In this document: positions 16,847 to 24,604 of the stretch, one piece after another
Numbering within the stretch: the stretch's first letter is position 1
Layout: each line of letters starts with the position of its first letter
DNA from: Clostridiaceae bacterium
GTDB lineage: Bacteria > Bacillota > Clostridia > UBA1212 > DUPL01
Reading direction: 5' to 3'
Length of the DNA: 64,000 bases
NCBI GenBank assembly: GCA_012838385.1
Contig: DUPL01000121.1
Location: 30,949 to 94,948 of the forward strand
Made by a program: the position numbers and the translations under genes
Notes under the pieces: model-generated
Seen by the model: the letters and a program-made list of their open reading frames with translations, nothing else
Told to the model about the DNA's origin: nothing
Database searches by the model: none

Positions 16847-18421
16847 ATGCTGGACAGATCTCTTCAAAACTGCGAGATTGTTTCAAATATCAATATGGAA
16901 AGAAAGGAAGACTTTGAATTTCTTTGCAACCATATTGTCCTGTGCATAAGAACCAACAACAAGCCAAACAGGCTGTATACAAACTTTGTAAACACCCATA
17001 CGGGGAATATAAAGCAAAAGGAGAAGGTGGACGAAAGGGAAGCCCCATTGAGGCATGCAGGTTTCCCAGAAAAGGAAGGTCATCTTGCAAACGGACAAAG
17101 GGATGCCATAAACAATTTGAACTTTATGAAAAGCGGAGAGTTTTTCTCTGTTAAATATGCAAATACCGATATAAAACTTTCCACCATCAAATCCATGGTG
17201 TTTAACAACTTGATTCAATCCGCTCTGGGAAGCGGTCCTGCCCCTATCACAGTCTATGCAGGCAATGATGAAACCATAAAAGATTTACTGGCATATATGA
17301 ACATGCAGGACGAGGGAAACACGCTGTGCAAAAGATGGTTGGAAGGAATAAATACTATTGCCACATACGTAAACGACAAGTACGATGCTCGTGAATTCCA
17401 GGCGATTACAAAAGACGGAAAAGGCTTCATTACTAAAAAGGACGAAATGGTCGCCATTGATGATATGAAGCAGAAGTTCATGTACAACTGTTTCCTGCTT
17501 TTTGACAGGAACTTTACCGATCTGACCACATGCCGCGACCTGCTTCAGACAAGGCTTGTCCTTCTGGAGGATGCAAAGAAAAGAATAATCGAAGCTTCCC
17601 AAAATTTGAACTTTGACAAATCACCACAGGAACTTAAACGGAAACTTGATGAAGATATTTCAAAGTTCACTGACAGGCAAAACAAGTTGAATGCCAGACT
17701 AAATGAATGGAAGGAATATTTCAACTCTCTTCCAAAAGGACTTAAATTCCTTGTGAAGAAAAAGATTCAGGAGAAATTTGAAGGTTTCGTACAGGATGAA
17801 GAAAAAGATATCTTTTCATCCGACTCAACCTATGAAGATGTAGAAAAACATTACAATGACAAGATACAGACTGTAAAGAATGGGCTTGATGACTACAAGA
17901 AAGACAAAAAGTATGCTTTCGATGTGTTAGATGCACTTGATGCCTTGAAAAACCTTGGAATTGACATTGAAAATAAGCTGACAAGTCTAACACTGGATGA
18001 AGTAAATGAGATTCTTGACAGCACAGTCCGCTATCATCAGGTATGGTATGCCCTCCATTATTACGAATGCAGGTGGCTTATGGGAGAATACTCCCTCAAA
18101 GACGTTTACAAGCATTTGGTTACAAAAGATGTTATAGAAAGAAGATATCGCCGTCTTTCCATGATTACACCACTTCTTGTAATGAATTTTGAGGATGTTC
18201 CCTACAACTTCTTTGCCTATGTATCGGAGGACAAACCCATCTCCCCCATTACCGACTTCATGGATCTGTTGATTCTGGATAATGCGGATACAATTCCTGC
18301 AGGAGTTGGCGCAAATGTCTTTTTCCTTGCCAAACAGGCAGTTGTCTTTGGAAAAGAAGAAAAATTGAACGACAGCGTGTTTGACGTATCAAGCAAAAGC
18401 TGCATTGTGAATATTGATTAG
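16847..18421 (+). CDS. Uncharacterised protein resembling a degenerate SF1 helicase N-terminal half
   Basis: 524 residues with GGAGG 11 bases before ATG. Several segments line up in order with UPF1/AAA_11-type SF1 helicases. ITVYAGNDETIKDLL (134-148) lies where the Walker A motif should be, but the GxGKT residues are gone. A charged helical insertion covers about 230-370. Near the end, DLLILDNAD (473-481), then FFLAKQAVVFGKEEKL, corresponds to the Walker B DEAxQ and motif III region, again without the acidic pair. The protein then stops, so motifs IV-VI are absent. I infer an inactive helicase-derived protein. No stop codons interrupt it and codon use looks normal, so it seems maintained. It ends four bases inside the convergent gene. 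Confidence 0.6.
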   Translation: MLDRSLQNCEIVSNINMERKEDFEFLCNHIVLCIRTNNKPNRLYTNFVNTHTGNIKQKEKVDEREAPLRHAGFPEKEGHLANGQRDAINNLNFMKSGEFFSVKYANTDIKLSTIKSMVFNNLIQSALGSGPAPITVYAGNDETIKDLLAYMNMQDEGNTLCKRWLEGINTIATYVNDKYDAREFQAITKDGKGFITKKDEMVAIDDMKQKFMYNCFLLFDRNFTDLTTCRDLLQTRLVLLEDAKKRIIEASQNLNFDKSPQELKRKLDEDISKFTDRQNKLNARLNEWKEYFNSLPKGLKFLVKKKIQEKFEGFVQDEEKDIFSSDSTYEDVEKHYNDKIQTVKNGLDDYKKDKKYAFDVLDALDALKNLGIDIENKLTSLTLDEVNEILDSTVRYHQVWYALHYYECRWLMGEYSLKDVYKHLVTKDVIERRYRRLSMITPLLVMNFEDVPYNFFAYVSEDKPISPITDFMDLLILDNADTIPAGVGANVFFLAKQAVVFGKEEKLNDSVFDVSSKSCIVNID

Positions 18422-19245
18422 ACTACTGCAAAAGTGGCTTCATATTCTTTTAGTTTCCAGAAAATATCGTATACGCTGCTTCCAATTTTCTCAAGAGCGG
18501 CCAAATCAATTGAATAAGGCTCGTCCTTATTCAATTGATTTACAATTAATTTTAACAGTACTGCCAATTCCTTGTGCAGTTTCTTGCCCACATACCATCT
18601 TTTATCCACGGGAAAGGAGTATTTGTCCGCATCGATATTCCTTGCCCTCAATCTGCTCTGGACAACACATATTGCATAAAGGTCTGCAAGCAAAACGCAT
18701 CCAAGATGTCTCTTTCTAATATCCACGTCAATGAATTGAATATTCTCACTTATCAATGTCTTTCTCTGGCATATCTTTTTTACCTCAGGATATTCCTTGC
18801 TCATAAGCTCGTATGCAATCATCCGCGATGCAAATGCGTTCCAGAAAGCATAACCCATCATGGAGTCAATTTCAAACTCATCCTCCCCTATTCTATTCCT
18901 GTCATACTCTCCCTTGTGTATTGCATACACTTTCGCAAGTTCCGAATACAGGGCAAAGGTAAAGTATTTTTCCGTTGAGTACGGTCTGTTGGTAACCAGC
19001 ACATAAGCACAGTCCTCATACACCAAAGAAACGCTCCTCAAAAATGTAGTACGCTCATTAAGTTCTTCAAGGGACAACTTGTCCTCTCCTTTAACCTGGC
19101 TTATCTCTTTTATCCTGTCCTGTATCTGCTCATTGTGACAAAACTCCACGTATATTTCATATTTCGAAAAGTCAACATTGCAATACTCATCAAAGAACCT
19201 TTCCTTTTTGACATTCAACAGCTCAATAACTTCACGTTTGACCAT
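18418..19245 (-). CDS. Uncharacterised protein, tandem paralogue of the next gene
   Basis: 275 residues, soluble, not assigned to a family. It shares with the gene at 19267-20064 the segments YEDCAYVLV, LYSELAKVYA, GYAFWNAFASRMIAYELMS, LADLYAICVVQ and DEPYSIDL. The SELAK (101-105) within a helix-like segment sits where ImmA/IrrE-type metallopeptidases have HExxH, and the later FWxxxAsxxIAxxLxS segment also recalls that group. Both histidines are missing, so any such relationship would be to an inactive form. GGGAGTG precedes the ATG. The gene ends convergent with, and overlapping, the degenerate helicase-like gene. Confidence 0.6.
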   Translation of the reverse strand: MVKREVIELLNVKKERFFDEYCNVDFSKYEIYVEFCHNEQIQDRIKEISQVKGEDKLSLEELNERTTFLRSVSLVYEDCAYVLVTNRPYSTEKYFTFALYSELAKVYAIHKGEYDRNRIGEDEFEIDSMMGYAFWNAFASRMIAYELMSKEYPEVKKICQRKTLISENIQFIDVDIRKRHLGCVLLADLYAICVVQSRLRARNIDADKYSFPVDKRWYVGKKLHKELAVLLKLIVNQLNKDEPYSIDLAALEKIGSSVYDIFWKLKEYEATFAVV

Positions 19246-19266
19246 AATTCTTCACTCCCTTCATAA

Positions 19267-20064
19267 TCAAGAACCTGTCAGACCCTTGTAATCGAACATG
19301 GCATCATCAAATTTTCTCAGCTCAACTCCAAGTTTTATTAATATCTTCTCAGAGATGATATATGGTTCTTCCTTGAGACTTTGTTCGAGCAGTATCTCAT
19401 GGATGTTGTCCGCATGCATTTTGACTCGTGCACCAAGTATAAAGGTGTCATCTATGGGAAAAGAGATATTCCTTGCACCAAGTTTCTTTCTCAACATAAG
19501 AACGGAAAACAAATCCGCCAAAGGATAAAAACCTGTAAGCTGGTTTATTCCCACATAAGGCAGTTTGGCAAAACCTGAACTTATGTATCTGATATCGGTA
19601 CAAAGCTCCCTAATTCTGGAATACTCTTCTGAAAGCAGTTTGTTGGCTATAAATTTGGTGGCGTATTCAATCCAGAATCCGTACCCGATAAGGCAGTTTG
19701 CAATAAAGGAAAATTGCAGTATGTCGCTTCTTTTTACACAGCAGCTTCTTGTTACATAAATTCTCGCCATTTCAGTATACACAGCACCGGTTACGTAAAA
19801 ATCCGTCAGTTTTGGCACATCCTTTATCAATACATATGCCTTGTCCTGATATATAAGTGTGGTGGCATTTGACAGTTCGCCCTGTTCATTCAGGGACATT
19901 AATGTGAACAAGTCCCTGCCGTTCCTTTCAAATATGCCTTCTATCCTTTCAAGCAGCTTGTCCTCCCTGGCAATTTCAATATCTACCGGGTATTCCTTCA
20001 GGATATTGCAGGGAAACTTGGAAAGGAAGCGCTCTTTTGCACTTAGAATAGAGATGGTTTTCAT
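19267..20064 (-). CDS. Uncharacterised protein, tandem paralogue of the previous gene
   Basis: 265 residues counted from ATG 20064, which has a perfect AAGGAGG site upstream; the frame is open further back but without a better start. It matches its neighbour at IYQDKAYVLI, VYTEMARIYV, GYGFWIEYATKFIANKLLS, PLADLFSVLML and EEPYIIS. TEMAR (97-101) occupies the place of a zincin HExxH. The two genes are 21 bases apart and probably co-transcribed. A strong terminator hairpin ends only about 32 bases before the start codon, so transcription must read through it or start in the very short space after it. Function unknown. Confidence 0.6.
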   Translation of the reverse strand: MKTISILSAKERFLSKFPCNILKEYPVDIEIAREDKLLERIEGIFERNGRDLFTLMSLNEQGELSNATTLIYQDKAYVLIKDVPKLTDFYVTGAVYTEMARIYVTRSCCVKRSDILQFSFIANCLIGYGFWIEYATKFIANKLLSEEYSRIRELCTDIRYISSGFAKLPYVGINQLTGFYPLADLFSVLMLRKKLGARNISFPIDDTFILGARVKMHADNIHEILLEQSLKEEPYIISEKILIKLGVELRKFDDAMFDYKGLTGS

Positions 20065-20095
20065 TCGGGGGAACCTCCTTGAGGGGGTAATATAC

Positions 20096-20163
20096 AAAAA
20101 AGCTCCTCACAAAAATTAACGCAGACTTTTATTCGTTAATTCGTATAAGGAGCATTCATTACT
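20096..20163 (-). terminator. Long terminator hairpin after glpK, close to the next start codon
   Basis: On the minus strand an outer stem GCTCCT (20158-20163) with AGGAGC (20102-20107) encloses an inner perfect eight-base stem AATTAACG/CGTTAATT (20134-20141 with 20114-20121). It is followed by six T residues. It lies 60 bases after the glpK stop and could act as attenuator for the gene starting at 20064. Confidence 0.7.
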
Positions 20164-20223
20164 ACGTATCTATTCAGTTTAACCTTATTCTAATATGTCC
20201 AATTCCATTTGTCAAATATTACT

Positions 20224-21699
20224 TCATTTTTGTGTAACAAGGCCTACTGCCCATTTCCATCTGTCAATTATTTTACGTCTTTCATCCTTCGTCATTTCCG
20301 GCACAAACTTTCTGTCTACCTTGTATTTCTGTCTTATCTCATCCTTTGATTCAAAGAACCCAACCGTAAGACCCGCAAGCAAAGCAGCACCAAAACCGGT
20401 GGATTCCGTCATCTTCGGCCTTACAATCTCCATATTTGTTATATCTGCCTGGAACTGCATGAGGAAGTTGTTGCTTGTAGCTCCTCCGTCCACCTTGAGA
20501 CTTGATATGTCCACCTTGGCATCCTGTTTAATGACTTCAATAACATCCCTACACTGGAATGCTATGGATTCAAGAGCGGCTCTTGCAATATGATACTTGT
20601 TCGTCCCCCTGGTTATGCCAAACATGGAGCCTCTTACATCCATGTTCCAATAAGGTGCACCCAGACCTGTAAATGCAGGAACAAAAACAACGCCCAAACT
20701 GTCCTTCACCTTTAAGGCAAACTCTTCCGACTGGGCTGAACTCTCAAGTATTCCAAGTTCGTCCCTAAGCCACTGGATTACAGAACCTCCTGTAAACACG
20801 CTGCCTTCAACAGCATACTTCCTCATGACGCCCACATCCGATGCAAGAGTTGTTATCATGCCGCTGTCGCTTTGTATAAACTCATCGCCTGTATTTACCA
20901 GCAAAAAGCATCCGGTTCCATAGGTGTTCTTCATATCGCCTTTTTCAAAACAATTCTGCCCAAACAAGGAGGATTGCTGGTCTCCGCTTAAGGCTGCAAT
21001 AGGTATCGTATGGCCAAAACAAGTCGTTTCTCCAAATACATGCCCTGAAGGGCAAACCTCCGGAAGCATGCTTTTTGGAATATCAAACTCTGAAAGAAGC
21101 CTTTCATCCCACTTCATGTCCCTTATATTAAAAAGCATTGTCCTCGAGGCATTTGTACTATCTGTCATGTGCTTTTTTGTGAAATTGTACAAAAGCCAGG
21201 AATCTACAGTACCAAAAAGCAAATCTCCGTTTTTGGCCCTGTCATACGCACCTTCCACATTGTCAAGAATCCACTTAACCTTTGTGGCGGAGAAATATGC
21301 GTCAACTATCAAACCTGTATTCTCTTTTATATAACCAAAAAGCTCCTTGCGTCTCTTAATCTCGTCACACATGGAGGCACTTCGCCTGCACTGCCATACA
21401 ATGGCATTGTAGACAGGCTCTCCAGTGTATCTGTCCCAGACGATTGCAGTCTCCCTTTGGTTCGTAATGCCAATTGCACAAATTTCCGCAGCAGAAATTC
21501 CCGCCTCTTTTATAACATCATTAATTACACTGAAGGACGACTCATATACTTCCTTAGGATCATGCTCAACCCATCCCGCATTCGGATATATTTGAGTCAG
21601 CTCTTTCTGCTTCTTGTGAATCAGATTCAAGTCTCTATCAAAAAGAAGCGCCTTTGACGATGTGGTACCCTGGTCAAGACTAATGACATACTTTTTCAA
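20224..21699 (-). CDS. glpK: Glycerol kinase
   Basis: 491 residues of the FGGY carbohydrate kinase family, close to the usual 495-500. The N-terminal phosphate motif is DQGTTSSK; glycerol-binding residues lie in ITNQRET; and the SGDQQSSLFGQ and NTYGTGCF segments are typical of GlpK. It converts glycerol and ATP to glycerol-3-phosphate in the cytoplasm. Its ATG overlaps the stop of the preceding lysophospholipase-like gene by four bases. There is no glpF transporter or glpO/glpA dehydrogenase nearby, so the glycerol may come from the lipase upstream. Confidence 0.93.
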   Translation of the reverse strand: MKKYVISLDQGTTSSKALLFDRDLNLIHKKQKELTQIYPNAGWVEHDPKEVYESSFSVINDVIKEAGISAAEICAIGITNQRETAIVWDRYTGEPVYNAIVWQCRRSASMCDEIKRRKELFGYIKENTGLIVDAYFSATKVKWILDNVEGAYDRAKNGDLLFGTVDSWLLYNFTKKHMTDSTNASRTMLFNIRDMKWDERLLSEFDIPKSMLPEVCPSGHVFGETTCFGHTIPIAALSGDQQSSLFGQNCFEKGDMKNTYGTGCFLLVNTGDEFIQSDSGMITTLASDVGVMRKYAVEGSVFTGGSVIQWLRDELGILESSAQSEEFALKVKDSLGVVFVPAFTGLGAPYWNMDVRGSMFGITRGTNKYHIARAALESIAFQCRDVIEVIKQDAKVDISSLKVDGGATSNNFLMQFQADITNMEIVRPKMTESTGFGAALLAGLTVGFFESKDEIRQKYKVDRKFVPEMTKDERRKIIDRWKWAVGLVTQK

Positions 21700-22571
21700 C
21701 TTACTGCCTCCTCGATAAAATCAAGAATATCCTTAAAAACCATTTCCCTGTTCAGCTCATTCAGAAGCTCGTGCCTGCAGTCTTCGTACAGTTTCACCCT
21801 TACATCCTTGACATTTGCCTTCTTCATCCTCTCGACAAGCTTCAAAACACCTTTTCCGTTGTTTGAAACCGGATCCCTGTCCCCTGATACAAACAAATAT
21901 TTTAAATCCTTGTCTAGGCTTTTTGCCCATTTTGAGCTATTTACTTCTTTCAAAACCTTGAACATCTCAAAATATGCTTTAGATGTAAAAGTAAAACCGC
22001 ACAAATCATCTTTCACATAATCCACAACTCTTTCGTGGTCTCTTGTCAGCCAGTCAAAATCCGTCCTGGTTGGCTTGAAAGCTTTGTTGTACATGCCGAA
22101 ACTTAAACGAGACAGCAGTTTGCTCTCATGTTTTTCGCCTCTAAACAAAACTTCAATACCAGCAATAAATTTGGCAAGAGGAATAATTCCATTTACCCCC
22201 TGGGTTCCGCTAAAAACATATGCATCGAATTCACCTTTGTGTTTTGATGCGATGTATTCTGCAAAAAACGAACCCATGGAATGTCCAAAGCAAATGATCC
22301 TCATGCCATTATACATTTCCCTAATACTCTTGTTTAACTCCAAAACAGCCTTCACAACATCCTCATGGCTTTTGAAATACCCCTTTTTTTCACCCACAGA
22401 CCTGCCGTGTCCAGGCAGGTCTGTACCGCAAACCACATACCCATGATCATTCAAAAATGACGCAAACTCTCTGTATCGATCAAAATGTTCCGCCATGCCG
22501 TGTATGACATGCACGACACCTTTGATATTATTCACAGGAGTAAAGATATATGTTCCGCCTACTCGATTCAT
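21696..22571 (-). CDS. Lysophospholipase / monoacylglycerol lipase-like hydrolase
   Basis: 291 residues of the alpha/beta hydrolase fold (Hydrolase_4 type). The oxyanion segment is HGMAEHFDRY, the nucleophile is in GHSMGS, the acid in SGDRDPVS and the histidine in DCRHELLNE. The family removes acyl chains from monoacylglycerol or lysophospholipid. There is no signal peptide, so it acts inside the cell or at the membrane face. Overlaps of four bases with both the upstream GH15-like gene and downstream glpK suggest one operon in which released glycerol would be phosphorylated. Confidence 0.83.
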   Translation of the reverse strand: MNRVGGTYIFTPVNNIKGVVHVIHGMAEHFDRYREFASFLNDHGYVVCGTDLPGHGRSVGEKKGYFKSHEDVVKAVLELNKSIREMYNGMRIICFGHSMGSFFAEYIASKHKGEFDAYVFSGTQGVNGIIPLAKFIAGIEVLFRGEKHESKLLSRLSFGMYNKAFKPTRTDFDWLTRDHERVVDYVKDDLCGFTFTSKAYFEMFKVLKEVNSSKWAKSLDKDLKYLFVSGDRDPVSNNGKGVLKLVERMKKANVKDVRVKLYEDCRHELLNELNREMVFKDILDFIEEAVS

Positions 22572-24496
22572 TTTTCAATATACTCCTTTATGATATTGAA
22601 ATTTTCAGCAAACTCAATCAAGGCTTTTATGTTTATGGCACTCTCCCAGGGTCTGTACTGGGTTCCGGAACTCTTGAGGTCGTTGTAGTATTCGCACCAG
22701 GTGTATGTTCTGTCAACCAGATTGAGAGTATCCTCATAAATGCGCATTATTGCCCTTAAGAACACATCAAACCTTTCATCCTCCTTGTCGATAACTTTCA
22801 TAACCTCGTTCAAACTGCCAAGAAGGAAACCAAAGTCATATCCTAGGTTTCTGTCCATGCCTGATGCAGAGGGTATTCTACCCGTTTCAAGATATTTCAA
22901 AGATATCTCATAAATCTCATTCATTATGTCATTAATGGTGATAACGGTTGAATTGATAAAAATCGGAAGAAGCAGAACACTTTTCAGCTTATGCACTTTC
23001 TTGTGGTTCCTGAACTCCCTTTCTCCAAGGACTTCCTTTTCAAGACAATCCACACACAGATAAAGCGCTTCCTTGCTCTTTTCAATCCAGCCAAAATATC
23101 CGCAGTAGCCTTCACAAACACCATGTCTGTACATTGGCTTTTCATCGTCCGTTATTCTGTCGGGATTGTTGGTTATGAGTTTTCCGTCAACAAAGAAATT
23201 CCTTGCATAAAGCTTCCTACACTCATCCACTTTCTCCTTTATGTGGCTTACATCAAAGTCAATTCCCAATCGTTTAACTTCATTCATGAATTTGAGAGCC
23301 GAATCAATAAACATGAGTGTTGCTTCGGAGGATCCGTCGAAAATCGCATTCCTTGGCAGTATTCCGCCAGCAATGTATGTTTCATCACCATTGAATGGCA
23401 GCATGCCGTTTACTACCTGACTGATTTGTGCCTCCAGAGCCCACTTCAAAAGTGGCAAAAACTCGTCAAAAAGCCTTCTCCTCTCGCCCTCGTCCTCCAC
23501 GAAACCCAGGTAGTCAAAGAACATAAGGACTATATATCCGGTTATTTCTACATCATCATTTTCATGTATGTGCATGACACCCCTCAGACCCATGCCGTGA
23601 GCGTTGTTTATCCTTCCCTCTCGCTTGAACTCATTGAGGAAGAAATACAAAACACCAAGAGCTTCTTCCTTCATGCCCAGCTTAAGCATCCCCCTTACAA
23701 CACCATACTGGTCTCTTACATAACCCAGATGATAAGGATATCCTGCAATAACTCCGCCTTCCTCATGCTGCTGTGTCTTAATATTAATCACGTTGGATTC
23801 TATCGCCTTTAGGAGTGTATCCCTCATCGGCATATCCAGAGGAATCATGGATTCAAAATCGGGAAGGTTGTTAAAATACTCTGCGTATCTATCTCTTGCC
23901 TTTTTCTTTTCATCTTCCACATTCAATTCAAAATACTTTTTCGTTTCCTCTACCGTATCTGGATAATGCCCACCGGCTACAAAGGCGATCCTTCCGCCGC
24001 CCTCAAGATAAATATTCCTTCCATCAAAAGTAATGTTTTCTCCATTTGCATTCGAAATCACGATGGATGCGTACATGTGTCCAACCAAAGGGTATGAAAA
24101 GTAGATGTATGTACCTGAGATGATTTTAAGCTCAAAAACTTTAACATCACTCTTTCCATACCTGAAGGATACATCCTTTACCATTACATAATCATGAACC
24201 GATATGGTATGGACAATATCATCGCCTTCAATATCCCTTACAAAAACAGGAGCCTCACTAAAACAAAAATCCTTTATTACAGCGCCCTTTACATTGTATG
24301 TGTAAAAGTTAGTATTTGGCTCCTTTTCAACAGCCATATCATTAAATGTTTTTTTGTATTTGTCTGTTACTCGTATTTCGCCAAAGGAAGGCAGACTGTA
24401 AAACGGACCAAAGAATTGAAACACATCTGCATTATGATGATAGGTAAGTACTTTACCATTGCCGCATGCATGTACGGAAAAACTATTTATCTGCAT
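22568..24496 (-). CDS. GH15-like (six-hairpin) glycoside hydrolase
   Basis: 642 residues. The N-terminal 220 residues are beta-rich; the rest is an alpha/alpha-barrel. The segment YVRDQYGVVRGMLKLG corresponds to the RD-containing active-site helix of GH15 glucoamylases and related glucodextranases. No signal peptide is present, so the enzyme is likely cytoplasmic. The start is ATG 24496, with TTGGAGGAT just upstream; an in-frame ATG at 24529 lacks a site. The stop overlaps the lipase start by four bases. The substrate is unknown: maltooligosaccharides, trehalose or a glycolipid headgroup are possible. The operon with a lipase and glycerol kinase favours the last, but only by inference. Confidence 0.68.
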   Translation of the reverse strand: MQINSFSVHACGNGKVLTYHHNADVFQFFGPFYSLPSFGEIRVTDKYKKTFNDMAVEKEPNTNFYTYNVKGAVIKDFCFSEAPVFVRDIEGDDIVHTISVHDYVMVKDVSFRYGKSDVKVFELKIISGTYIYFSYPLVGHMYASIVISNANGENITFDGRNIYLEGGGRIAFVAGGHYPDTVEETKKYFELNVEDEKKKARDRYAEYFNNLPDFESMIPLDMPMRDTLLKAIESNVINIKTQQHEEGGVIAGYPYHLGYVRDQYGVVRGMLKLGMKEEALGVLYFFLNEFKREGRINNAHGMGLRGVMHIHENDDVEITGYIVLMFFDYLGFVEDEGERRRLFDEFLPLLKWALEAQISQVVNGMLPFNGDETYIAGGILPRNAIFDGSSEATLMFIDSALKFMNEVKRLGIDFDVSHIKEKVDECRKLYARNFFVDGKLITNNPDRITDDEKPMYRHGVCEGYCGYFGWIEKSKEALYLCVDCLEKEVLGEREFRNHKKVHKLKSVLLLPIFINSTVITINDIMNEIYEISLKYLETGRIPSASGMDRNLGYDFGFLLGSLNEVMKVIDKEDERFDVFLRAIMRIYEDTLNLVDRTYTWCEYYNDLKSSGTQYRPWESAINIKALIEFAENFNIIKEYIEK

Positions 24497-24542
24497 ATTA
24501 TCCTCCAACTTTATATTATTTTCACCCATTATATCACAAAAC

Positions 24543-24572
24543 CTGATACAGTTTTCATTTTTGTGCTATAAT
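24543..24572 (+). promoter_or_regulatory. Sigma-A-like promoter of tex
   Basis: CTGATA (24543-24548) and a perfect TATAAT (24567-24572) are 18 bases apart, ending 32 bases before the tex start. Confidence 0.55.
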
Positions 24573-24604
24573 TATCATGAAAATTTATATCAAAGGAGTT
24601 TCAC

